A stretch of DNA of 64,000 bases, taken from Wolbachia endosymbiont of Tyrophagus putrescentiae. GTDB lineage: Bacteria > Pseudomonadota > Alphaproteobacteria > Rickettsiales > Anaplasmataceae. The position numbers and the translations under genes are program-made. The DNA lies in NCBI GenBank assembly GCA_030441635.1, contig JAUEMM010000005.1, positions 1-64,000 on the forward strand, read 5' to 3'. This document shows positions 9,360 through 17,741 of the stretch, piece after piece. The notes beneath the pieces were generated by a model, which saw nothing but the letters and a program-made list of their open reading frames with translations, had not been told where the DNA came from and did not search any database. The stretch's first letter is position 1; each line of letters opens with the position of its first letter.

Positions 9360-11258
9360 ATGATAAAGTTTTTTAATTTCCTGTTCTATATTGTATTATT
9401 GATATTTTTTGCAAGTTCTTTAGCTGAAGCAAGGTGGAGTGAATATCAGGACGCCTCTGTTGAAGTCAAGCTTTCTAATACCAATGTTGATATTAATCAA
9501 GATGGTACCTATGAAGTAGTTAAAGAGCTTAGAGTAAAAATACTTAAAGAGGAGGGACGCAGTAAATTCTCCCTATATAATTTTACCTATAATGAAAACA
9601 GTTCAGAGTTTGCTATATTAGAAGCTAAAACGATTTTTAATGGGAAGGAATATATAATTACTCAAGATATGATAGAGGATAAACCGTTAGCTAGCCTTGG
9701 TAATGGTTTTGACCAGCTAAGGCAGGTAATTATACCATTTCCTAAAATAGAAGTTGGTTCGGAAGTGTATTTTAAATATAGATATATTGAAAAGAAAGTT
9801 CCTGTTGATAATTTCTATGGTAATAATATCTTTTATAGCTTGGATGGTTATTCATATGTAGAAAATACTAAGATACGCTCTGAATTACCTTTGAAAGTTA
9901 AAGTAAATGATCCAAGAAACTCTCTAAGAGTAGTTGAGAAAAAGAAGGGTAATATACACTACATAGATGTGAGTTTAAAAAAAACATTGTACGAATACTT
10001 AACTAACGAACCAGGTAATGGAGTATTTAATATTAAACATGCCACTTGGTTATCATTATCCAGTTTATCTAAATGGGAAGATTTAGCTGAAAAATTAGCT
10101 CCTGGTTACAATAACGTGATTAACCAACAACTTCCTTCAGTATTTAAAGCTATTAAAAAAATTGCTGCTAACAAGGATACCGATGAAGATAAAATTAACT
10201 CAGTTACTTCTTTGTTAAGCGAGAAAATTCAATATATGGGGGATTGGCGTACAGTATCAGGACGTTATTTTCCAAGAGATTTAAAAAAAATAGCTGATTC
10301 TCGTGTTGGAGATTGTAAAGATTTTTCTGCTAGCTCTGCTGCTATTTTACGGGAGCTTGGTTATAAAGCTCAACCCATTCTCGTTATGAGAGGGACTACT
10401 AGAATATCTAATTCTGAAGCTCTACCTTATGTTGGTAACTTTAATCATGCGATGCTAAAGGTGACAAATGAAAAAAGTGGAAAAGTATATTGGATTGATC
10501 CTACTAATGTAATCAGTATGGCGCAAGGTATCTTTCCAGATATTGCTAATAAGGCTGCTCTACTGTTGGATTCTGAAGAAGGTGGGTACATAAAAATTCC
10601 TAACATACAAGCTGAAAATTCAAAATACGTATATCATACTCAACTTACTATGCAGAATGGTATTGTAAATGAATCTGGTGAAATTTACATTCAAGGGGAG
10701 TCTGCTATAAGTTTAGCTGGTGCTGGACTATATTATTCAAATGAACAATTAAGAGACATAGCTTTTCATGCGATTAGTGGAGTACACCTCAGTAAGGAAG
10801 AAAAATTATCTTTAAAGTTACCAGACCTTACTTCACGTATTGTAAAAGATCTTGTAATCCAGTATGAAATTCAGCAAAAGAATAGGATTTTTAAAACTAA
10901 CCTTGGGCCTGCTTTAACTTTGGTAGGCAGTAGTGGTTGGCTTAGTAATGTTTTAAATGCAGTTCCAGATCAGGTATCAGGCCTTTTTATAGATGTTCCT
11001 CATACTATTGAAAAGTACATGTTAGTGAAAGATATTGAAGTTCAAGATTGTCAAAAATTGGATTTTGAAATAAATTCTCCATGGCTGCGTGTAAAAAAAT
11101 CATGTAAATATCAAGATAATGGGACTGAGTTTATAGATATAGTCTCTCTTAGGAAGAGTTTTATTACTAATGAAGAATTGAAATCAGCTGAATATAAAAA
11201 GCTGAAGAATGAGTTGGAAAACTATTATTATGGAACTGCTGTAATAATAAGAGAATAA
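9360..11258 (+). CDS. Exported DUF3857 / transglutaminase-like protein
   Basis: This 632-residue protein has an N-terminal signal peptide (hydrophobic core about 5-20, cleavage probably after LAEA), a DUF3857-like beta domain near 30-210, and a transglutaminase/cysteine-protease core. The likely catalytic triad is intact: Cys319 in GDCKDFSA, His363 in NFNHAML and Asp in WIDPTN near 379. DUF3857-transglutaminase pairs are envelope-associated; the substrate is not known. It stands between dcd and rpsP with its own gaps on both sides. Confidence 0.85.
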   Translation: MIKFFNFLFYIVLLIFFASSLAEARWSEYQDASVEVKLSNTNVDINQDGTYEVVKELRVKILKEEGRSKFSLYNFTYNENSSEFAILEAKTIFNGKEYIITQDMIEDKPLASLGNGFDQLRQVIIPFPKIEVGSEVYFKYRYIEKKVPVDNFYGNNIFYSLDGYSYVENTKIRSELPLKVKVNDPRNSLRVVEKKKGNIHYIDVSLKKTLYEYLTNEPGNGVFNIKHATWLSLSSLSKWEDLAEKLAPGYNNVINQQLPSVFKAIKKIAANKDTDEDKINSVTSLLSEKIQYMGDWRTVSGRYFPRDLKKIADSRVGDCKDFSASSAAILRELGYKAQPILVMRGTTRISNSEALPYVGNFNHAMLKVTNEKSGKVYWIDPTNVISMAQGIFPDIANKAALLLDSEEGGYIKIPNIQAENSKYVYHTQLTMQNGIVNESGEIYIQGESAISLAGAGLYYSNEQLRDIAFHAISGVHLSKEEKLSLKLPDLTSRIVKDLVIQYEIQQKNRIFKTNLGPALTLVGSSGWLSNVLNAVPDQVSGLFIDVPHTIEKYMLVKDIEVQDCQKLDFEINSPWLRVKKSCKYQDNGTEFIDIVSLRKSFITNEELKSAEYKKLKNELENYYYGTAVIIRE

Positions 11259-11292
11259 AGTTATGGATCTTTTTGTAAAAAGTATAATTTGT

Positions 11293-11320
11293 TTGACTTA
11301 CTCTACTAGATGTATAGAAT
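11293..11320 (+). promoter_or_regulatory. Sigma-70-type promoter ahead of rpsP
   Basis: TTGACT (11293-11298) and TAGAAT (11315-11320) are separated by 16 bases. Each box matches the sigma-70 consensus at five of six positions. They lie about 30 bases before the rpsP start. In AT-rich DNA such matches can arise by chance, but two good boxes at correct spacing ahead of a ribosomal protein gene are plausible. Confidence 0.45.
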
Positions 11321-11349
11321 AATAATTTAATATATAAATAAAGACTAGC

Positions 11350-11607
11350 ATGGCAGTTAAGATAAGATTAGCGAGATTTGGAGCAAAAAAGCGTCCTTTT
11401 TATAGGATTGTTGTTGCTGATTCGAGGTCGCCACGGGATGGGCGTTTCATAGAAAGAATAGGGCATTATAACCCGATGTTGCCGAAAGAAAGTAAAGATC
11501 GTGTTGTAATCAAATCTGATAGATTAAAATATTGGTTGAGTGTAGGTGCACAGGCCACAGATAGAGTGCTGTGGTTTATAAAAAAGGATGTAGACGTAAA
11601 GGCTTAA
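11350..11607 (+). CDS. rpsP: 30S ribosomal protein S16
   Basis: S16 is a primary assembly protein of the 30S subunit. The 85-residue sequence starts [20 protein letters not shown], the family signature, and has [16 protein letters not shown] after it. Here it is followed after nine bases by the polyprenyl synthase gene, not by rimM-trmD as in many bacteria. Confidence 0.98.
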   Translation: MAVKIRLARFGAKKRPFYRIVVADSRSPRDGRFIERIGHYNPMLPKESKDRVVIKSDRLKYWLSVGAQATDRVLWFIKKDVDVKA

Positions 11608-11616
11608 AGGAACTTA

Positions 11617-12576
11617 ATGTTCATGTATGAACATTTTGTATCTTCTGATTTGCTAATGATGGAGAATTTTATCTCTAGAAATATTAACATTGATAGTGGG
11701 AATATTGCTGTTGATGTTATCTCTCATCTTATGCAGTCAGGTGGAAAGAAAATGAGGCCGAGGCTTATTTTCATAATATGCAAAATGTTAAGTTATTCAG
11801 GTGAGAATAGAATTAATATTGCTGCTGCTGTCGAGTTTATACATAATGCAACTCTATTGCACGATGATGTATTAGACGAAAGTGAAGCACGTCACGGGGT
11901 GAAGACAACTAATAAAATATGGGGAAATAAACTAAGTATTTTAGTTGGTGATTTGTTATTGACTGTTGCTTTTAGATGGCTAATAGAATGTGAAAATTTG
12001 AATATTTTATCTATTTTATCTAAGGCTTCATATTCACTTGTTGATGGTGAAATAAAGCAGATGAGTACAGAATTTAGTCCTAAAACGATGAAGCAGAATT
12101 ATTTATATATTATCGAAAAAAAAACGGCGTCTTTATTTGCTGCATGCTGTGAAGCTGCATCTGTTATTTCTGGGGCAACAAACAGTGAAACGGAGAAGTT
12201 AAAAAATTTTGGCTTTAATTATGGTATGGCATTTCAAATAATTGATGATGTGCTGGATTATGTTGCAGGTGATACTTCTGGAAAGCAAAAAGGAAAAGAT
12301 TTTTTCGATGGAAAAATGACGCTTCCAGCAATTATAGCCTATGAGCAAGGCAGCTCAGAAGAGCAGGAGTTTTGGCAGAGTTCTTTTTCTTCATCTGAGC
12401 GTAATTTTGATCAAGCATTGTATTACATTAAAAAGCACAACGCTGTTCAACTTTCTATAGAAACGGCAAGGCGTTATGCTGATGAAGCAAAGGCTAACAT
12501 AAGTACGTTTGCTGATTCTCTCTGTAAAAATATTTTGATTGATTTGTTGGATGCAAGCATAGAGAGGCTAGTGTAG
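11617..12576 (+). CDS. ispB: Long-chain polyprenyl diphosphate synthase
   Basis: This trans-isoprenyl diphosphate synthase extends farnesyl diphosphate with IPP to make the ubiquinone side chain. Both aspartate-rich Mg-binding motifs are visible: HDDVLDESEARHG at about 82-94 and IIDDVLDYVAG near 208-218. The 319-residue length fits the octaprenyl synthase group. A Shine-Dalgarno AAAGGAAC precedes the ATG, nine bases after rpsP, so the two form an operon. Chain length is inferred from the family, not proven. Confidence 0.9.
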   Translation: MFMYEHFVSSDLLMMENFISRNINIDSGNIAVDVISHLMQSGGKKMRPRLIFIICKMLSYSGENRINIAAAVEFIHNATLLHDDVLDESEARHGVKTTNKIWGNKLSILVGDLLLTVAFRWLIECENLNILSILSKASYSLVDGEIKQMSTEFSPKTMKQNYLYIIEKKTASLFAACCEAASVISGATNSETEKLKNFGFNYGMAFQIIDDVLDYVAGDTSGKQKGKDFFDGKMTLPAIIAYEQGSSEEQEFWQSSFSSSERNFDQALYYIKKHNAVQLSIETARRYADEAKANISTFADSLCKNILIDLLDASIERLV

Positions 12577-12629
12577 TTGATATTTTGAAATTAATTGCTA
12601 TATATTTATTAGGTTCTTAAGGGGATGAT

Positions 12630-13196
12630 ATGTCAGAGAATGAAACGAGGAAAAAGTTCACTAATATGGTAAATAAGAGAAAGAGTGATGATTTATCAAA
12701 TAAAGATGAAATGAAAAATGAAGGAGCTGTTGATTTAAATCAGGAACTGAACATGTTGAAGGAACGTTCAGTTCATCTTGAAGATCATTTACGTCGCGCA
12801 GTTGCAGATAATGAAAATATCAAGCGTATAATGCAAAAGCAGATAAAAGATGCGAGTGATTACTCTGTAACAAGTTTTGCACGTGATATGATTGATTCAT
12901 GTGATAATTTGAAAAGAGCAATAGATAACTTAAAAGATGGAGATCCTGTCCACGAAGGTATCAAAGTAGCTTATCAAAAAATTGTCAACGATTTAAGAAA
13001 GCATGAAATAGAAGAAATAGATCCACTGGGTAAATGTTTTGACAGCAGTTTTCACCAGGCAGTGATAGAAAAAGAAGATAATGAAAAAGAACCTGGTACG
13101 ATAGTAGAGGTTTTACAGACTGGTTACACAATAAAAAGTAGATTGCTTCGTCCTGCGATGGTGATTATTTCTAAAAAATCTGAGGAAAATAAATAA
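12630..13196 (+). CDS. grpE: Nucleotide exchange factor GrpE
   Basis: GrpE releases ADP from DnaK. The 188-residue protein has the long N-terminal coiled coil (about 35-90) and the C-terminal beta domain ending EVLQTGYTIKSRLLRPAMVIISK, typical of GrpE. The start has AAGGGGATGAT upstream. Its TAA overlaps the trpS start by one base (TAATG), giving translational coupling. I see no sigma-32 element here, unlike dnaK and groES. Confidence 0.96.
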   Translation: MSENETRKKFTNMVNKRKSDDLSNKDEMKNEGAVDLNQELNMLKERSVHLEDHLRRAVADNENIKRIMQKQIKDASDYSVTSFARDMIDSCDNLKRAIDNLKDGDPVHEGIKVAYQKIVNDLRKHEIEEIDPLGKCFDSSFHQAVIEKEDNEKEPGTIVEVLQTGYTIKSRLLRPAMVIISKKSEENK

Positions 13197-14185
13197 TGAA
13201 CGAAACTGTTTTTTCAGGTATTCAGCCTAGTGGAGTAATACAATTAGGAAATTATCTTGGTGCGATTAAACAATGGGTAGAGCTGCAAAATAAGTATAGG
13301 TCTCTTTTCTGTGTTGTTGATCTGCATGCGATCACAGCTAATAAGCTACCTGCAATCGAGTTAAGGAGTAATATTCTTAAAACAGTGGCTGCTTATATTG
13401 CATGTGGAGTAGATCCAAAACAAGCTATTATTTTTAATCAATCTGCAGTTAGTGGTCATGCTGAATTGTGCTGGTTACTCGGCTGTTATACACCTATCGG
13501 CTGGCTTAATCGTATGACTCAGTTCAAAGATAAGGCTGGCAGTGATAAGCAAAAAGCCTCTCTTGGATTATATAGTTACCCAGTGCTGATGGCTGCGGAT
13601 ATTTTGCTTTATAAAGCTAGATATGTGCCTGTTGGCGACGATCAAAGGCAGCATATAGAAATCACGCGTGATATTGCTTCGGCTTTTAACAACTACTATG
13701 AGCAGGATTACTTCATTTTACCTGAAGCTTTAACTTCAAATAACGCGGTAAGGATAATGAGCTTAAGGGATGGCACGAAAAAAATGAGTAAGTCTGATCC
13801 TTCTGATTATTCACGTATTAACCTTGATGATTCAAATGATTCTATTGTTAGCAAAATCAAAAGAGCAAAAACAGATACAATTTCTGGCTTTACCCTTCCG
13901 GATCGTCCGGAAATAAGTAATATGGTTAATATTTACTCAACACTGAGTGGTATGGAAGTAAATAAAGTATGTGAAAAGATGAATGGGTATAGTATGGAGC
14001 ACTTCAAAAAGGAGCTCTCTGAATTAATCATAAGTGTTTTATCACCTATTCGTGAAAAAATGAACTATCTGCTTGAAAGTGAGCACTACCTATATGAAGT
14101 GCTGGAAGCAGGTGCTGAAAAAGCAGAAGAAATTGCTGCTCAAAATATAAAAGAAGTTAAAAACATCATAGGGTTCGTCCAGTAG
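13196..14185 (+). CDS. trpS: Tryptophanyl-tRNA synthetase
   Basis: This class I synthetase charges tRNA-Trp. Visible motifs are SGIQPSGVIQLGNYLGA near 8-24 (HIGH region) and KKMSKSDPSD near 195-204 (KMSKS loop). Its length of 329 residues is normal. It is coupled to grpE by a one-base overlap. Its 3' end overlaps the convergent hydrolase gene by 20 bases, so each gene's terminus is coding on both strands. Confidence 0.97.
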   Translation: MNETVFSGIQPSGVIQLGNYLGAIKQWVELQNKYRSLFCVVDLHAITANKLPAIELRSNILKTVAAYIACGVDPKQAIIFNQSAVSGHAELCWLLGCYTPIGWLNRMTQFKDKAGSDKQKASLGLYSYPVLMAADILLYKARYVPVGDDQRQHIEITRDIASAFNNYYEQDYFILPEALTSNNAVRIMSLRDGTKKMSKSDPSDYSRINLDDSNDSIVSKIKRAKTDTISGFTLPDRPEISNMVNIYSTLSGMEVNKVCEKMNGYSMEHFKKELSELIISVLSPIREKMNYLLESEHYLYEVLEAGAEKAEEIAAQNIKEVKNIIGFVQ

Positions 14186-15185
14186 CTGTATTGTATTTTC
14201 TGTGTTGCTCGATGAAGCTTTGTACAATGCTGCTATTTGATTTTGTTGGTGCTTGTGAATAAGAAAGATTTGTGTTTAGTGGCCTATGTTCGGCAATGTA
14301 CTGATCTCCTGCTTTGATAAATTCAAGAGTTAACTCTGGAAAAGAAAGGCCAGAAGATTTTGACTTTAAGCAAGTTATAGGTAATTTGTGAATGTCTTTA
14401 TTCCTTCTTTTTGGGTCTATAAGCTTGTCATCTTTTACAAGTATTGTATTTTGTTTGAAAAATTCTGTGTCAAACCCCGTGAAGGTTTCTTTTTTCTGAT
14501 AATCCTTTTTTCTTCCACTTTCTTCTATTTTCTCTATTTTTGTTGCCAATTGTGCTTGCTTTTTAATTGTTTTATCGTCTTCTCTATTGAAATACATAGT
14601 GTAGGGGGTAATTGAATTTATAATTTTGTATGTCTTCCAGTGACACCCAAAAATCTTTAATACCAATTTAAATATCGGAGCGAGGATGATTTTTAATTTT
14701 CCGATAAACCCAAAGTAGTAGAGAGATGCTTGTTCGAGTGAACTAGCAGCATTACTGATTATGCACCTTAAATGTGTACCTTTATCTTTAAACCTTTTAT
14801 AAACTTCTGCAGCTACATGCCCACCAGAACAGTCTCCAAATAATATTATATTGTCTGGCTTTATCTTTGTGCTCAATAAGTGATCTACAACTGAAATGCC
14901 TGCTCTTACTCTGTGGCTGCGTATTATTGATTTGGATTTACTGAGTCCAAACCCAGGATAATTAAATAAATGGACCGTAATACCTTGCTTAGTAGCCCAA
15001 TCCCAGTTTTTAGAGTAGTCTTTAGTAGAGTGTAACACTCTGCTACCGCCGATGAAATATACTAAGTGCTTTGAATTTTTGTCTGTATTTTGCCCATGAA
15101 TTGTTAATAACTGAACTACTGTCCCATCTTTAGCTGTAATTTGCTCTTCTTTAGTATTAGCTTTAGTGTTTGTTGTTTTTGCCAT
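14166..15185 (-). CDS. Alpha/beta-hydrolase-fold protein with a Cys elbow
   Basis: The 339-residue protein has an alpha/beta-hydrolase layout: HGxN-like strand (IHGQN near 29), VYFIGGSRVLHS, FNYPGFGLSKS near 75-85, and the nucleophile elbow LFGDCSGGHVAAE near 115-127. In the usual GxSxG pattern the third position is Ser; here it is Cys119. The N-terminus is polar and has no signal peptide, so it is cytosolic or delivered by another route. The substrate is unknown. Its end overlaps trpS on the other strand by 20 bases. The fold call is fairly safe; activity is not. Confidence 0.72.
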   Translation of the reverse strand: MAKTTNTKANTKEEQITAKDGTVVQLLTIHGQNTDKNSKHLVYFIGGSRVLHSTKDYSKNWDWATKQGITVHLFNYPGFGLSKSKSIIRSHRVRAGISVVDHLLSTKIKPDNIILFGDCSGGHVAAEVYKRFKDKGTHLRCIISNAASSLEQASLYYFGFIGKLKIILAPIFKLVLKIFGCHWKTYKIINSITPYTMYFNREDDKTIKKQAQLATKIEKIEESGRKKDYQKKETFTGFDTEFFKQNTILVKDDKLIDPKRRNKDIHKLPITCLKSKSSGLSFPELTLEFIKAGDQYIAEHRPLNTNLSYSQAPTKSNSSIVQSFIEQHRKYNTATGRTL

Positions 15186-15240
15186 ATTTGCCTACCTCTA
15201 CTAGTAATCTAACACGTTTTTGTATATAAAATCAATAATT

Positions 15241-16626
15241 ATGAGCAAAATTAGCTTTCTAAAATTCATCGAATTGTGCTTTCAAACGGTGGTACCGGGA
15301 TGTGAATATTATGACTACCAATACATAAAGGTTGTAGCTGATAGATTAGAAGCTGCCAGTATTGGTGAGGTAAAACGTATAATATTCAACATGCCACCGC
15401 GCTCGATGAAATCGATCTGTGTAAGCGTTGCATGGCCTGCATGGATACTTGGAAATAAACCAACTGCAAGGATAATAGTAGCAAGTTATTCTCAATTGCT
15501 CAGCGAGAAACATTCGCTTGATACAAGGTGCATAATGCAATCTGATTGGTACAAAAAGTTATTTCCGGAGGTAAAAATTTCGAAAGATCAAAACACTAAA
15601 TACAAATTTCAAACAGTGCAGAGAGGATTCAGAATAGCAACATCTGTTGGAGGGACATTGACAGGAGAGGGTGGTGATTTCATTGTTGTAGATGACCCAT
15701 TGAACCCTGCTCAAGCTCTCAGTAGAACGTTTAGAAGACGTGCTATAAATTGGTTTGACCAAACTTTAGTAACTAGACTTAATGATCGAAAAAGGGGGAT
15801 GATTGTTCTGGTAATGCATAGATTGCATCAGGAAGATCTAACAGGGCATCTTCTCTCTAAGCCGAAAAATATATGGCATCACGTTTGCTTACCAATGATC
15901 TGTGAAAAGGCGCAAATTGTTAACTCAGTTTGGGGAGAAAAAAAAGAAAAGGTGTTGTATTCAAGAAAAGAAGGGCAGATGTTATATCCTTTAGATAAAG
16001 AAGAGATTGAGATGATTAAAGTAGAATTGGGAAGTTATGCCTTTGCTGCTCAGTACCAACAAAATCCTTTACCGCTTTCAGGTGGTATAATTAAACAAGA
16101 GTGGTTAAAACGTTATAAAAATTTTCCTGATACTTTACCTCATGTTGCACAGAGTTGGGACACTGCGATTGCAGCAAATGATTCTAATGACTTCAGCGTT
16201 TGCACTACCTGGGCAAAGCTGGATAATAAATTCTATTTACTTGACGTGTATCGAGCAAAGCTTGAGTATCCAGAATTAAAAGAACAGCTTCTATCTTTGG
16301 CAGAAAGATGGAACCCACATGCAATTTTGATTGAGGCAAAAGCCAGTGGGCAACAATTAGTGCAAGAACTAAAAATAAGTAGTGATTTGCCTGTTATTGC
16401 GATAGTGCCGCATCACGATAAACTCACCAGATTTTATCAGATTGCTTCATTGATAGAATCAGGTAGGGTTTTTTTGCCGCATCATTCAGTGTGGTTAAAT
16501 GATTTTGAGTATGAGATACTCATGTTTCCAGAATCTAGTCATGACGATCAAGTAGACAGCACTGTTCAATATTTACAATGGGCAAAAAAAACTAGTGATA
16601 ACGTGATGAATATCAGCGCATTGTGA
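15241..16626 (+). CDS. Phage/GTA-type terminase large subunit
   Basis: This is a DNA-packaging motor with an ATPase and a nuclease domain. The ATPase half has a Walker A-like NMPPRSMKS near 47-55 and a Walker B IVVDDP near 145-150; the nuclease half starts at [16 protein letters not shown] near 304. It resembles the COG5362 terminases, the type used as g2 of the Rhodobacter GTA. A TTG at 15220 would extend the frame seven codons, but the ATG at 15241 begins the conserved MSKISFLKF, so I chose it. No phage genes flank it; its end overlaps purE by 14 bases. Confidence 0.9.
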   Translation: MSKISFLKFIELCFQTVVPGCEYYDYQYIKVVADRLEAASIGEVKRIIFNMPPRSMKSICVSVAWPAWILGNKPTARIIVASYSQLLSEKHSLDTRCIMQSDWYKKLFPEVKISKDQNTKYKFQTVQRGFRIATSVGGTLTGEGGDFIVVDDPLNPAQALSRTFRRRAINWFDQTLVTRLNDRKRGMIVLVMHRLHQEDLTGHLLSKPKNIWHHVCLPMICEKAQIVNSVWGEKKEKVLYSRKEGQMLYPLDKEEIEMIKVELGSYAFAAQYQQNPLPLSGGIIKQEWLKRYKNFPDTLPHVAQSWDTAIAANDSNDFSVCTTWAKLDNKFYLLDVYRAKLEYPELKEQLLSLAERWNPHAILIEAKASGQQLVQELKISSDLPVIAIVPHHDKLTRFYQIASLIESGRVFLPHHSVWLNDFEYEILMFPESSHDDQVDSTVQYLQWAKKTSDNVMNISAL

Positions 16627-17116
16627 AATTTGAGGGTCTTTCTTTTACTTTTTCAGTTTGCTCTTTTCTCCATTTTTGTAATCTATTGGCAATTTTGTTA
16701 TTAGAAAGTGATAAAATGGATGTAGCAATAACTGCAGCATTGTAAGCACCGCTTTCTCCTATGGACATTGTTGCAACAGGAACACCTTTTGGCATTTGCA
16801 CTATAGAAAGTAAACTATCTATGCCGTTTAGTTGTTTGCTGTGTACGGGTACTCCTATAACAGGTAAGTAAGTTAAAGAAGCAACCATACCTGGGAGATG
16901 TGCGGCTCCGCCTGCACCTGCTATTATCACTTTAAAACCTTTTTCCTGAGCAGACTTTGCAAAGGTAAAAAGCCTTTCTGGTGTTCTATGTGCAGAGATT
17001 ATAAATACATCATAGGAAATTTCTAATGCTTCTAATATCTCGATAGTGTGAGCCATAGTGCTGTAGTCTGACTCACTACCCATAATTATAGCGATATCTT
17101 TTTTTATTTCTTGCAT
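16613..17116 (-). CDS. purE: N5-carboxyaminoimidazole ribonucleotide mutase
   Basis: PurE converts N5-CAIR to CAIR in purine synthesis. The 167-residue protein carries the conserved [10 protein letters not shown] near 12-21, SAHRTPERL near 41-49 and [16 protein letters not shown] near 67-82, the class I active site. The gene is convergent with the terminase and overlaps it by 14 bases. Confidence 0.96.
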   Translation of the reverse strand: MQEIKKDIAIIMGSESDYSTMAHTIEILEALEISYDVFIISAHRTPERLFTFAKSAQEKGFKVIIAGAGGAAHLPGMVASLTYLPVIGVPVHSKQLNGIDSLLSIVQMPKGVPVATMSIGESGAYNAAVIATSILSLSNNKIANRLQKWRKEQTEKVKERPSNFTMR

Positions 17117-17155
17117 AATTTAAGGTCTTTATTTCTTGAAATCTATGGAAAAGAA

Positions 17156-17229
17156 CGTGCCCGGAGGGATTCGAACCCACGACCCGCAGCTTAGAAGGCT
17201 GCTGCTCTATCCAGCTGAGCTACGGGCAC
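17156..17229 (-). tRNA. tRNA-Arg (anticodon TCT)
   Basis: Read on the minus strand, the 74 bases fold into a full cloverleaf: acceptor GTGCCCG/CGGGCAC, D arm with AGCTGGATA, a five-pair anticodon stem GCAGC/GCTGC around loop CTTCTAA (anticodon at 17193-17195), and T arm with TTCGAAT. The discriminator is G. CCA is not encoded and must be added. Confidence 0.96.
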
Positions 17230-17450
17230 AACATATAATATATACAATGCTTATGAATGAGCATAAAGTCAAGCTTTTCGTGGACAACCTTTTCTATTGC
17301 TATGGGTTTAATTTGATAGTGAGTTTTGGAAGAAATTCAGTATTGCATCAAGTATATAATTTCATTATAATATTAAAAATAAATAGAGAATTCTTATCTT
17401 TAATGATAAAATGCTTAATTTATTATATAATAATTATTAAGGAAATAAGT

Positions 17451-17648
17451 ATGAACAATAATGATAATAACAATAAGAATCCCGGTTATGCTGGTAATGG
17501 ATGCTACGATAATCTGGGCTATAAAAGTAGTGAGCTTCAAGATAGTTACGCTTACAGAGTATCTCCAGAAAGTTTCAAAGAGACATCTTCTTCATGTATG
17601 GATAACATTACATTACATAATCAATACGACCAAGCAAAGCGCAAATAG
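17451..17648 (+). CDS. Small Asn-rich protein of unknown function
   Basis: A 65-residue frame starts at ATG 17451, preceded by AAGGAAATAAGT. The N-terminus is almost all Asn/Asp, followed by Tyr/Gly/Ser-rich sequence (NPGYAGNGCYDNLGY). There is no signal peptide or membrane segment. A much longer frame in the same phase runs through the tRNA and is not real; the Shine-Dalgarno supports this internal start. I do not recognise the family. Confidence 0.55.
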   Translation: MNNNDNNNKNPGYAGNGCYDNLGYKSSELQDSYAYRVSPESFKETSSSCMDNITLHNQYDQAKRK

Positions 17649-17714
17649 AAACCATCCTTAAATTTATATTTTCATCTAATAAATTAAGAAGGGTTAGCTA
17701 AATATATGAAAATG

Positions 17715-17741
17715 TAGCCTCTTTGGAACAAAAAGAGGCTA
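17715..17741 (-). terminator. Terminator hairpin at the end of ppdK
   Basis: The arms TAGCCTCTTT (17715-17724) and AAAGAGGCTA (17732-17741) form a perfect ten-pair stem with a seven-base loop. The ppdK stop codon TAG lies within the stem. On the minus strand it is followed by ACATTTTCATATATTT, a weak T-rich tail. Confidence 0.6.

Noticed and set aside
17136..17450. Long open frame through tRNA-Arg
   Set aside because: It crosses a complete tRNA on the other strand and reads its reverse complement. The Shine-Dalgarno at 17440-17445 supports the internal start at 17451.
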